A stretch of 64,000 nt of DNA from Thermotoga sp. KOL6 (GCF_002866025.1 NZ_LNDE01000002.1:186001-250000); one strand, 5' to 3'; numbered from the stretch's first letter, positions 28,469 through 36,393 are shown. The notes: generated by a model not told the origin, from the letters alone. Numbers and translations: made by a program.

Positions 28469-29884
28469 TCACCCCTGATCGAATATGATAGTTTTTATTT
28501 CCATCATCTCTTCTAACGCAAATCTGATCCCTTCTCTTCCTATTCCGCTTTCTTTGTATCCACCATATGGCATGAAATCTGCCCTATATCGCGGGCCTTC
28601 GTTTATTAAAACACCACCAAATTCCAGTGTTTCGATAGCTCTAAACGCTTCATCGATTTTTGAGGTGAAAACTCCCGCTTGAAGGCCATATTTTGTGGAA
28701 TTCGCTTCTTTAAGGGCTTCGTCAAAACTCTCAAAAGCATTTACAGCAACTGCCGGACCGAAGAGCTCTTCAGTCATCATTTTTGTATCTTTTGGTACGT
28801 GTAGCAGAACTGTTGGTTGAATCAGGGTGTCTTTCCTGTTCCCTCCTATTCCTATTTTGGCGCCCTTTTCTACCGCTTCTCTTATCCATTCCTCTATTCT
28901 AATGGCGTTGGCTTCATCTATTACTGGCCCCATATCAGTTTCTTCCTTCATGGGATCCCCCGTCTTTAATTTGCTCACTTCTTTTATGAGTAGATCCACA
29001 AAATCTTCGTATATAGTCCTCTGAACATAGACTCTTTGAACAGAAATGCAAACTTGTCCAGCCTGTGAAAATCCACCAGATACTGTGGCTTTTACTGCCT
29101 TTTCAAGGTTTCCGGTTTCTGTTACTATAAGTGGACTGTTGGACCCAAGCTCCAATGCAACTTTTTTGAGGCCGGCATTTTGCATTATCATTTTTCCTAC
29201 TGAAACACTCCCTGTAAAACTAACCATTCTTATCCTTCTGTCTCTTACGATGGCAGTTCCCACCTTTCCACCCGGTCCTGTTAGAATACTCAGGGCTTCA
29301 GGAGGAAGACCTGCTTCAAGTAGTATCTCCCCTAGAATCAAATTCGTGAGAGGATCTTGGGTAGGAGGTTTTATGATAACAGCGTTTCCAGCCGCTATGG
29401 CAGGACCTATCTTGTGAGCACAAAGGGCTAACGGAACGTTGAAAGGTACTATAGCAGCCACTATACCAACAGGTTCTCTTATAAAGTATCCTTTCTTTTT
29501 TTCGGAACCTTTCAGAGAATCAAAAGGTAAGGTCTCGCCATGAATCCTTTTTGCCTCTTCCGCTGACAATCTGAACAGGCCAGCAGTTCTGAGTACTTCT
29601 GCTCTGGCCTCTCTTATAGTTTTTCCGGATTCTTTGACAAGAAGAACCGACATTTCTTCGGATCTTTTCTCGATCAGTTCCGCTGCTTTTTCCAATACCT
29701 CAACTCGTTTCCAAATCGGAGTTTTTTTCATCACTTTTGCCCCTTCGACGGCTTTACTAATGGCCTCTTCTATATCCTCTTCTGTGGCTATGGGAACTGT
29801 ACCAACCACGCTTCCATCATAAGGATTTAAAACCTCTATTTGCTCATCTCTATCTATCCATTTCCCAGCAACAAGCATCTTCAT
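28469..29884 (-). CDS. NAD(P)-dependent aldehyde dehydrogenase, candidate sulfolactaldehyde dehydrogenase
   Basis: The 471-residue enzyme is a full-length aldehyde dehydrogenase. It has the oxyanion-hole Asn149 (VPFNVP), cofactor motif SFTGSVSVG, general base Glu245 (VALELGSN) and nucleophile Cys279 (GQVCISVQR). It is of the succinic-semialdehyde/non-phosphorylating glyceraldehyde-3-phosphate type, the group to which known sulfolactaldehyde dehydrogenases belong. In the operon it would oxidise 3-sulfolactaldehyde to 3-sulfolactate. ATG 29884 follows GGGAGGGTG; a longer reading frame upstream lies in the LarA gene. The gap to the upstream gene is 4 bases. Confidence 0.9.
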   Translation of the reverse strand: MKMLVAGKWIDRDEQIEVLNPYDGSVVGTVPIATEEDIEEAISKAVEGAKVMKKTPIWKRVEVLEKAAELIEKRSEEMSVLLVKESGKTIREARAEVLRTAGLFRLSAEEAKRIHGETLPFDSLKGSEKKKGYFIREPVGIVAAIVPFNVPLALCAHKIGPAIAAGNAVIIKPPTQDPLTNLILGEILLEAGLPPEALSILTGPGGKVGTAIVRDRRIRMVSFTGSVSVGKMIMQNAGLKKVALELGSNSPLIVTETGNLEKAVKATVSGGFSQAGQVCISVQRVYVQRTIYEDFVDLLIKEVSKLKTGDPMKEETDMGPVIDEANAIRIEEWIREAVEKGAKIGIGGNRKDTLIQPTVLLHVPKDTKMMTEELFGPAVAVNAFESFDEALKEANSTKYGLQAGVFTSKIDEAFRAIETLEFGGVLINEGPRYRADFMPYGGYKESGIGREGIRFALEEMMEIKTIIFDQG

Positions 29885-29888
29885 GATT

Positions 29889-31130
29889 TCACCCTCCCAG
29901 TTTGTAGATTTTGTACGGAATAATTTGGGACGCGTTTGGGATAACAGCGATTTCTTTTTCAGAAGAGACAATTTTGAGAACCTCACGTGTGTTTTCTAAA
30001 GGATGAAAAAACATTTTTCTTAGTTTTTCTCCGGGTAAAGATGAAAGTATGAATACTTTACATTTAGTAAGAGTGCGAGCCAATAAAAATGCTTTATGAG
30101 GCCCTGCCTTAAAATTTGAAAAATCAAAATTCTTTATAACATCCTCTGGGGAAGAGGCTTTTTCGAGGATTTGAACGTATCCTCCTTCGTCACCAAACCC
30201 GTTCGAACATTCCGCTAAAAGTAATATTTTCCCTCCCGACTTGCAAAATTCTTGGGCAACAACTAAAGCTTTCTGGGATTGATAAAGATCTATGTCTCTG
30301 GGATATCCTCCTGGGGACACTATTACCGCACTGTAGAGCTTCTTTATAGGCATCCCACTAATATCTTTTACAAAATGGCATGCTTTCCGATGAGATTCTG
30401 GATGGCTTCCAATAAACAGTTTTATTATTTCTTTCCTCTCATTCGTGACGGCGTTTATCAGAAGATCCAAACCTACCATGTTTCCTATTTCATCTATTTC
30501 CTCTCTCACTGGATTTCCTTTGATAACTCCTATTTTTGCAAAAGGGGAAGCGAGTTTGGAATGATTCTTGCTCACGGTTTCCCTTCCACCTAACCCTATT
30601 GCCACTCCTTTCGCACCACCTGAAAAACCCGCGAATTGGTGCTCTTCCACGAGAGAGAGGACGATTTTAAGATCGGATTCCACGAAATATTTCATGATCC
30701 ATACAGGCGTATTGAAAGAAGTTTTCCCCACAAAGGTTAACGTCTCTCTCTTATCCGCGTTGTGTACAAGAATTTTTATCTCGCGACTTTTAATTGGAAT
30801 AAGTTCAGTTATTTCTTCTTTTGATGGGCTTCTATGAAGTCCTGTCCCCACACATATGCGTATTTCCTTTGCTTTTTTTCTCGATAGAATGTTCACTAAA
30901 GGTGGAAGTAAGTCTTTTGATATGTTAGGTCGTGTCTGATCAGGAATAGCAACTGCTACTGTTTTCCCAGAAACATGAAGTTCCTTGAAGGCTTTCTCGA
31001 GTTCTTCTTTAACTTCTTTCTCATCCATGCGGGGGAAATTCCCCCGCTGTCTCTCTAAAAGTTCGATTTTTAAATTTTTCGGAAATGTTAAAATAATCTC
31101 ACTTTTGCCGTAAGGAAGCACTATTTCCAT
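29889..31130 (-). CDS. LarA-family nickel-pincer hydroxyacid racemase, candidate sulfolactate racemase
   Basis: The 413-residue protein is a LarA homologue. Motifs present: PDQTRPN (cofactor-binding), GTGLHR, HQFAGFSGGAKG containing the lysine that covalently holds the nickel pincer nucleotide in LarA, and SKNHSKL with a metal-ligand histidine. LarA relatives racemise or epimerise 2-hydroxyacids. Here it lies between the aldehyde dehydrogenase and SuyB, a place where (S)-sulfolactate would have to be turned into the (R) form used by SuyAB. LarB/C/E, which make the cofactor, are not in the window. ATG 31130 follows AGGAG; SuyB ends 2 bases before it. Confidence 0.85.
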   Translation of the reverse strand: MEIVLPYGKSEIILTFPKNLKIELLERQRGNFPRMDEKEVKEELEKAFKELHVSGKTVAVAIPDQTRPNISKDLLPPLVNILSRKKAKEIRICVGTGLHRSPSKEEITELIPIKSREIKILVHNADKRETLTFVGKTSFNTPVWIMKYFVESDLKIVLSLVEEHQFAGFSGGAKGVAIGLGGRETVSKNHSKLASPFAKIGVIKGNPVREEIDEIGNMVGLDLLINAVTNERKEIIKLFIGSHPESHRKACHFVKDISGMPIKKLYSAVIVSPGGYPRDIDLYQSQKALVVAQEFCKSGGKILLLAECSNGFGDEGGYVQILEKASSPEDVIKNFDFSNFKAGPHKAFLLARTLTKCKVFILSSLPGEKLRKMFFHPLENTREVLKIVSSEKEIAVIPNASQIIPYKIYKLGG

Positions 31131-31132
31131 TA

Positions 31133-32287
31133 TCAAGCGCTCCTGTAAAGTTTTGTTAAAACGAATTCCTTGTGGTTAAGTGTTTCTGCTCTCACCATAC
31201 GCCCATTTGCTGTTTCCACAACTCTCTGCCAAAGTTTGTCAGCTGCTTCATCTATGCTTACTCCTTCTGTTAATACTGGCGAAACATCGATGTCTATATG
31301 TTCTGACATAACACGTGCAGTCTTCGGATTTGCTGTGATTTTCACGACGGGTATTATAGGATTTCCTATAGGATTTCCTTGCCCGGTTGGGAAAAGATGA
31401 ATTACGGCACCGGCTGCTGCAAAGAGTGTAACGGCTTCTGCAGCAGCGGATGAAGTGTTCATGAAATACAGTCCTTTTCCTGGAACATCCTCTAAGAAAT
31501 CTAAAGCACCATCTATCATGGCGTTTCCAATCTTCTGAATATTTCCAAGAGCTTTCTCTTCTATCGTACTCAAACCGCCTGCAATGTTTCCTTCAGTAGG
31601 TTGTGATCCAAGGAGATCTACACCTTGTGATTTAATCAATTCCTGATATTCATTGAAAATCTTCAAGAATTTTTCTTTGTCTTCTTTTTTCTTGAATCTA
31701 GAAGCTATGATATGCTCGGCACCTGTCAATTCTGTTGTTTCTCCGAAAAGTACCGTTCCACCTATTTCGAGGAATCTCTCAGTGAATCTCCCTACTACTC
31801 TGTTTGAGCCGAGTCCTGAAGTGGTATCCGATTCTCCACATTTCAAGCTTATTGTAATTTCACTGATATCCACCGGTTCTCGTTTCAAGTTGGTGGTATC
31901 TTCTACCATTTTTACAGCAACTCTTGAGACTTTTTCAATTGTTGCGAGTTGACCATATCCCTCCACCCAAAAGGCTTCGACAGGTTTTCCTGTTTTGGCT
32001 ATTCCATCTGCCACTCTGTGAGTCCATTTTGGCTCGATACCAACAACTATTACCGCAGCGACATTTGGGTTGGATCCCGTTCCTATAAGTGTTTTGAAGA
32101 AAAGTTCCAAGTCTTTCCCAAACTGAAGTCGTCCGTATGGATGTGGAAGAGCAAGAGTACCAGCAATGGATTTTTCCACAGCTTCAACAACGGCATTTGA
32201 TATATCGTCAACCGGTAATAGAAGAACGTAATTCCTGACACCAACCTTTCCATTTTCTCTCACATAACCAAGTATTGTTCTTTCCAT
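31133..32287 (-). CDS. suyB: (R)-sulfolactate sulfo-lyase, large subunit
   Basis: The 384-residue protein belongs to the altronate dehydratase/SuyB family and matches SuyB rather than UxaA: GKVGVRNYVLLLPVDDISNA near the N-terminus, PHPYGRLQFGKDLELFF, IGTGSNPNVAAVIVVGIEP, LKCGESDTTSGLGSN and GGLSTIEEKALGNI. SuyAB splits (R)-3-sulfolactate into pyruvate and sulfite, an iron-dependent elimination. ATG 32287 is chosen since GGGGGTGAT lies in front; a start 15 bases earlier would lie inside suyA. It follows suyA by 5 bases. Altronate or another hexonate as substrate is the alternative but is less likely given the separate small subunit and these motifs. Confidence 0.85.
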   Translation of the reverse strand: MERTILGYVRENGKVGVRNYVLLLPVDDISNAVVEAVEKSIAGTLALPHPYGRLQFGKDLELFFKTLIGTGSNPNVAAVIVVGIEPKWTHRVADGIAKTGKPVEAFWVEGYGQLATIEKVSRVAVKMVEDTTNLKREPVDISEITISLKCGESDTTSGLGSNRVVGRFTERFLEIGGTVLFGETTELTGAEHIIASRFKKKEDKEKFLKIFNEYQELIKSQGVDLLGSQPTEGNIAGGLSTIEEKALGNIQKIGNAMIDGALDFLEDVPGKGLYFMNTSSAAAEAVTLFAAAGAVIHLFPTGQGNPIGNPIIPVVKITANPKTARVMSEHIDIDVSPVLTEGVSIDEAADKLWQRVVETANGRMVRAETLNHKEFVLTKLYRSA

Positions 32288-32292
32288 TTTTA

Positions 32293-32577
32293 TCACCCCC
32301 ATCTCAGGCTTCGTATGTTGTGAACGTGAACATGGGAACCTTTGGTAATGTTTTTTGTAGCCTTACCTATTACTTCTCCGTATTCTTTTATTTTTTCTCC
32401 TTCTTTGATGTCCCTCAATGCTATTTTGTGACCGAGTGGAATATCCTCTCTGGTTTCCAATTCGTAAAATTTTTCTCCTTCAAGTGTTTTTCCTTTTATT
32501 TTTTCATTGGCAGATATGTCACGAACTGCTATTCCTACGTCATCTCCCTCTTTGTGAACCAAAAAATCCACTACCAT
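32293..32577 (-). CDS. suyA: (R)-sulfolactate sulfo-lyase, small subunit (SAF domain)
   Basis: This 94-residue SAF-domain protein begins VVDFLVHKEGDDVGIAVRD and contains DIPLGHKIALRDI, YGEVIGKATKNITKG and a terminal HVHNIRSLRW, which is the SuyA pattern. It pairs with SuyB to form the lyase; the conserved histidines near the end likely take part in the active site. ATG 32577 has AGGAGGTGA in front that overlaps the stop of the transaldolase gene (7-base gap). In altronate dehydratases this domain is usually fused to the large domain; here the two are separate, as in SuyAB. Confidence 0.85.
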   Translation of the reverse strand: MVVDFLVHKEGDDVGIAVRDISANEKIKGKTLEGEKFYELETREDIPLGHKIALRDIKEGEKIKEYGEVIGKATKNITKGSHVHVHNIRSLRWG

Positions 32578-32584
32578 TTCTGTA

Positions 32585-33247
32585 TCACCTCCTGTATATG
32601 CTATCCCACGCTTCAGAAAAGATTTGAAGTCCCAGTTTTGTATACGGATTGTCAAAGGCTCTCCTGTAAACTTCGAACCCCGCTGTCACAATGTCAGCTC
32701 CTGACATGGCTGCTTCTATGAAGTGCCTTCCAGATCTAACAGCAGCGACTATTATCTGGGATTTGTAACCGTATCCTTTTACAGCTTGAACGATTTGTTT
32801 CAAAAAATCTGTGTTCATTTCCCCTCTTTCTTCTCTCCATCCCACAAAAGGGCTTATATAAAAAGCCCCTAGCCGAGCAGCTTGGACCGCCTGAACCATG
32901 TTGAAAACCAGAGTCACATTCACTTTCACTCCCTTAGGGCTCAATTCTGCTAAAGCTTCAAACCCATTCTCTGTAGCTGGAATTTTTATTGCAAAATTTT
33001 CTGAGATCGCTGCTAACGAAAGAGCCTCCTGAACGATTTCTTCTGGAGAATCTAAATGTGGATTGACTTCTAGACTCACGGTGATATGCGTTCCTTCGAC
33101 AAGTTTTTTCACTTCTTTGGCAAAATTTTCTACTGTCATTCCTGCATTCATCAAATGCCTTGGATTCGTTGTCACACCATCGATCTTCCATTTTTTAATG
33201 GCGTACTCAATCTCATCCAGTTTGGCACTATCGAGAAAGAATTTCAT
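32585..33247 (-). CDS. Transaldolase / fructose-6-phosphate aldolase-family protein, candidate sulfofructose transaldolase
   Basis: The 220-residue class I aldolase has the Schiff-base lysine Lys88 in ENFAIKIPAT and the barrel signatures MKFFLDSA and DGVTTNP. Positions that form the phosphate pocket in ordinary members differ: TTNPSL is TTNPRHL, SPFVGR is ISPFVGW (133-139) and the later AASVR-H is AAVRSGRHF. A changed anion pocket fits a 6-sulfonated rather than 6-phosphorylated ketose. It would transfer dihydroxyacetone from sulfofructose to glyceraldehyde 3-phosphate, giving sulfolactaldehyde and fructose 6-phosphate. ATG follows GGAGGTG. It lies between the permease and suyA genes. Confidence 0.82.
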   Translation of the reverse strand: MKFFLDSAKLDEIEYAIKKWKIDGVTTNPRHLMNAGMTVENFAKEVKKLVEGTHITVSLEVNPHLDSPEEIVQEALSLAAISENFAIKIPATENGFEALAELSPKGVKVNVTLVFNMVQAVQAARLGAFYISPFVGWREERGEMNTDFLKQIVQAVKGYGYKSQIIVAAVRSGRHFIEAAMSGADIVTAGFEVYRRAFDNPYTKLGLQIFSEAWDSIYRR

Positions 33248-33262
33248 TGTATCGACACCTCC

Positions 33263-34081
33263 TTATCCTTTAATGCCCCCTGCTGACAAACCCTTTATTA
33301 TGTACCTTTGAAAACCTAAAGTTATGGCAAAAACGGGAATGAGCATAATTGTTCCAGCGGCCGAAAGTTGACCCCACAATGGAGCATATTGACCAAGGAA
33401 TCCGTTAACTGCAACAGGTGCCGTCTTTGCCCTCACACCGGTTAAAACTAAAGCGTAGATAAACTCGTTCCATGACATGAGGAATGTAAAAACAGCAGCT
33501 ACAACAATCCCAGCTGATGCAAGAGGGAAGAATATCCTCCAATATATTTGGAAATCTTTGCAACCATCTATTTTTGCAGCTTCTTCAAAATCGCGCGGTA
33601 TGCCTTCAAAAAATGGTAAAAGCAAAGCCACAGCATATGGAAGGTTGAAACTGATGTGTGCTAGAGATAATCCTAAAATATTGTCACTGAGGCCCATTTT
33701 CTTGAAGATTAGATAGAAAGGAAGTGACAACGTTATTTGTGGTACCATTCTCAAAAGAAGTAGCAAGAAAATAATGCCGTCATTTATTTTGAATCTGTAC
33801 CTGGATAATCCATAAGAGGCCATTGAACCGAAGAAGACAGAAACAAAGGAAGAAATACTTGCGGCTATCAAGGAATTTTTCAAGCCACGAACAAAATCCT
33901 CATTTTCGAACACTTTTTTATAGCTCGCAAGAGTAGGTTTAAAATAGAAAGGATTTCTACTCCAGATGTCTATGTCTTTTTTAAAACCGTTTAGAACAAC
34001 TATAAGAATTGGAAAAAGTTCTACAACTACTATGAAAAGGGCAATAAAAAAGATGATCCATCCCATTGTTCTTTTTCTCAT
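33263..34081 (-). CDS. CUT1 ABC transporter permease 2 of the sulfo-sugar operon
   Basis: The 272-residue MalG/UgpE-type permease has six membrane segments and the coupling loop GIPRDFEEAAKIDGCKDFQIYW shortened to the EEAAKIDG core. ATGA overlap with the upstream permease gene. GGTGAG serves as ribosome binding site. No ATPase gene occurs in this operon, so energy must come from a shared CUT1 ATPase such as InoK. Confidence 0.9.
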   Translation of the reverse strand: MRKRTMGWIIFFIALFIVVVELFPILIVVLNGFKKDIDIWSRNPFYFKPTLASYKKVFENEDFVRGLKNSLIAASISSFVSVFFGSMASYGLSRYRFKINDGIIFLLLLLRMVPQITLSLPFYLIFKKMGLSDNILGLSLAHISFNLPYAVALLLPFFEGIPRDFEEAAKIDGCKDFQIYWRIFFPLASAGIVVAAVFTFLMSWNEFIYALVLTGVRAKTAPVAVNGFLGQYAPLWGQLSAAGTIMLIPVFAITLGFQRYIIKGLSAGGIKG

Positions 34082-34986
34082 AGTGTCTCACCACGCAAAC
34101 CTCTTTTAACAACGAAGTAAGATATTGCAAGCGAGATAATCATCAAGAACGTCCCCACTGCAGAAGCGTAGGATATGTTTCCAAACTCAAAAGCTTGCTT
34201 GTGTATATACAGTGAAAGTAACATAGTCGCGTTTGAAGGACCTCCGTAAGTCATAACGTAAACCTCCGAGAAAATTCTGAGAGCGTCAATTAGTCTTAAA
34301 AGAAAAGCGATTGCCAAAACTGGCTTTAAAAAAGGGATAATGATGTATGATACTCTTTGAAAAAAACCTGCGCCATCTATAAGAGCGGCTTCTATATATT
34401 CATTGGGTAGTGAGGATAAACCAGCGAATATTATCATGAACATGAAAGGCCACATTCTCCATATATCTTGAAAAATCACGGCCACGTAGGAAAAGGTTTT
34501 ATCCGCGAGCCAAGCTTCTGGCCCAATTGATAGTCTCTGAAACAGAGCAGCTAGCACACCATAGTCCGGTTGTAACATCAATCGCCAAGTCAATCCGGAA
34601 AGAACTGGTAATACAAATACAGGAAGCATGAGTAAAGAACGAAGTAATTTAGAAAAAGGAAATTCCTTGTTGAACAACAATGCAACGAAAAATCCAATAA
34701 TAAGCTCTATAGGAAGTGCTATGGCTATAAAACCTAATTGTAACCATAAAGAATGCCAAAAATCTGGATCTTTAAACATAGAGGAATAGTTCTGAAAGCC
34801 AATGAATTTTACATTCCCAAGGAATAGCAATTGTCTATTCGTAAAAGAGATGAAAAAGACATATACAACCGGATATAACAAAATAAAAGCAACTATTAAA
34901 AGCGTTGGAATAATGAAGAAAAGGAAGGGGCCGATCCCCTTCCTTTTTATTTTTTTAGTAGCCGTATTTCTTGAGGACGTTTTCAA
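34078..34986 (-). CDS. CUT1 ABC transporter permease 1 of the sulfo-sugar operon
   Basis: The 302-residue MalF/UgpA-type permease has six membrane segments, with the coupling loop NEYIEAALIDGAGFFQR. The only start that keeps the first membrane helix whole is a TTG at 34986, 32 bases inside the binding-protein gene, with GGTGATC in front. This places a GC-rich 10-bp hairpin (34921-34945) inside its first codons. It overlaps the second permease by ATGA. Confidence 0.85.
   Translation of the reverse strand: MKTSSRNTATKKIKRKGIGPFLFFIIPTLLIVAFILLYPVVYVFFISFTNRQLLFLGNVKFIGFQNYSSMFKDPDFWHSLWLQLGFIAIALPIELIIGFFVALLFNKEFPFSKLLRSLLMLPVFVLPVLSGLTWRLMLQPDYGVLAALFQRLSIGPEAWLADKTFSYVAVIFQDIWRMWPFMFMIIFAGLSSLPNEYIEAALIDGAGFFQRVSYIIIPFLKPVLAIAFLLRLIDALRIFSEVYVMTYGGPSNATMLLSLYIHKQAFEFGNISYASAVGTFLMIISLAISYFVVKRGLRGETL
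34921..34945 (-). promoter_or_regulatory. Stem-loop just after the binding-protein stop codon, within the permease coding start
   Basis: AAGGAAGGGG and CCCCTTCCTT form a perfect 10-bp stem with a 5-base loop (minus strand reads stem, then TTCTTC). Its place after the binding-protein gene matches the hairpins at 16695, 20705 and 40029, but here it codes for part of the permease N-terminus. Confidence 0.65.
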
Positions 34987-36223
34987 TGCCGATCACCATC
35001 CTGTCTACCGCTAGTTCAGCGGGGAGCTCTCCAGAGATGGCTTTGAGCCAGTAAACTCTTATGACTTGAGAAACTTCTGGATAATGCTCGAATCTTGGCC
35101 TTTCGACGGCATACTTGAGAGAGTCATAAATTCCTGCAAACCAAGGTCTCTCCTTTTGAAGTTCCGGATCAAGTAACAGAGAAGCTCTGGCAGGAGTCAT
35201 CCCTTCTGGAATGAGCTTTTTCTGAGTATCCAACGCCATCCACCAGTATGCAAATTCAGCAGCAGCTTTTTTGTTTTTGGCAGCTTTGGGTATTCCTACT
35301 ATCCAAGCTCCTCTTACAGCCGCTCTTCCAGCGGGACCAGCTGGGGGAGCAGAGTACACAATTTTTCCCGCGACAAGAGATTTTTCAGGATTTTCAAGAT
35401 CCGGGATTAGTGCGGGCCAATTGAACATAGAGAACACTTGACCTTGCGCAAAAGCAGCCATTCTTTCGGAATGACCATAATCCAGAGCACCTTTCGGAGC
35501 GTATTTTAGAAGCTCTTTGTAAAACTCGATAGCTTGAACTGCTTTTTCTTTGTCAAGCACTATTTTGTAACCATCTTCTGTTACTTCGAGAACTTTTGTT
35601 CCGAAACTTCTGAACATCCATATAGCTTCGCAAGTACTACCCTCCGTTGGTTTTGTAAATGGAGCCCATCCGTATATGCCTTTCTTGGAAAGAAATTTGG
35701 CCATATCAAGGAGTTCTTGAAGAGTTTCTGGAACTTTCATCTCGTAACCATATTCTGCTTTGAATTCATCCTTATACTTTTCAATAATATCCTTTCTGGT
35801 GAGCCATACGTATATGTTTGCGTTAACAGGAAGGCCCATAAATTCACCTTTCCATTTTCCCGCTTCGAGTGCAAGAGGCATAATATCGTTCATATCAGGC
35901 TGAGGATAATAATCTGTAGAGGGCCATTCGGAGAGAGGTAGTAATAAAGGTGCAACCATCGGTATGTTAGGCTCATCCACAGCGACAAGATCATAATCCG
36001 AATTTTCAAGAGTCACACTTAAAAGTGTTTTTTGGAGCATTGAACCGCTTGGTACCAATTCGAGTTCGACTTTGATTCCCGTTTTTCTCTCAAACTCATC
36101 TAAACCTGCTTTTAAAGCTCTGGTCATAGCGTCGTCCCAAAGGAGTACTCTTACCGTTGAAGAAAACGCTATCGCACTGACCAACAAAAGAGAAGCAAGA
36201 ATCACCACACTGAAACGCTTCAT
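34955..36223 (-). CDS. CUT1 ABC transporter substrate-binding protein, first gene of the sulfo-sugar operon
   Basis: The 422-residue protein has a signal peptide (MKRFSVVILASLLLVSAIAFS) and the family 1 solute-binding fold (TVRVLLWDDAMTRALKAGLDEFERKTGIKVELELVPSG). ATG 36223 follows AGGGGGGATC; an in-frame start far upstream would lie in the promoter. As the first gene of the operon it should bind the sugar or glycoside that the GH31 enzyme later cleaves. The ligand cannot be predicted from sequence alone. It belongs with the two permeases that follow. Confidence 0.9.
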   Translation of the reverse strand: MKRFSVVILASLLLVSAIAFSSTVRVLLWDDAMTRALKAGLDEFERKTGIKVELELVPSGSMLQKTLLSVTLENSDYDLVAVDEPNIPMVAPLLLPLSEWPSTDYYPQPDMNDIMPLALEAGKWKGEFMGLPVNANIYVWLTRKDIIEKYKDEFKAEYGYEMKVPETLQELLDMAKFLSKKGIYGWAPFTKPTEGSTCEAIWMFRSFGTKVLEVTEDGYKIVLDKEKAVQAIEFYKELLKYAPKGALDYGHSERMAAFAQGQVFSMFNWPALIPDLENPEKSLVAGKIVYSAPPAGPAGRAAVRGAWIVGIPKAAKNKKAAAEFAYWWMALDTQKKLIPEGMTPARASLLLDPELQKERPWFAGIYDSLKYAVERPRFEHYPEVSQVIRVYWLKAISGELPAELAVDRMVIGIENVLKKYGY

Positions 36224-36260
36224 GCTGATCCCCCCTAGTAGAGAAGTTGTACGCTCATAT

Positions 36261-36288
36261 TTTATATCTGGTAATACCAATTTGTCAA
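36261..36288 (-). promoter_or_regulatory. Promoter and operator-like palindrome of the sulfo-sugar operon
   Basis: Minus strand TTGACA (36283-36288), 16-base spacer, TATAAA (36261-36266). The spacer contains the palindrome TGGTA-T-TACCA (36269-36279), of the TGGTnnnACCA type typical for FadR-like GntR regulators, so a bound repressor would block RNA polymerase. Confidence 0.7.
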
Positions 36289-36364
36289 GTGTGATTTTAA
36301 CGATATGTTTCAAAGAAAACAATATTACGGCCGATTATTGACAAATATTTATTATATTTTGATT

Positions 36365-36393
36365 TTGTTGTTTCAGTATGATGTTTTTATAAT
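36365..36393 (+). promoter_or_regulatory. Promoter of the GPH symporter gene
   Basis: TTGTTG (36365-36370), 17-base spacer, TATAAT (36388-36393), divergent from the operon promoter 80 bases away. AT-rich leader of about 75 bases to the ATG at 36474. Confidence 0.6.

Noticed and set aside
31133-32577. Reading the pair as a split altronate dehydratase (UxaA)
   Set aside because: The motifs PHPYGRLQFG and PVDDISNA and the small subunit ending HVHNIRSLRW fit SuyA/SuyB better, and the operon has no hexuronate enzymes.
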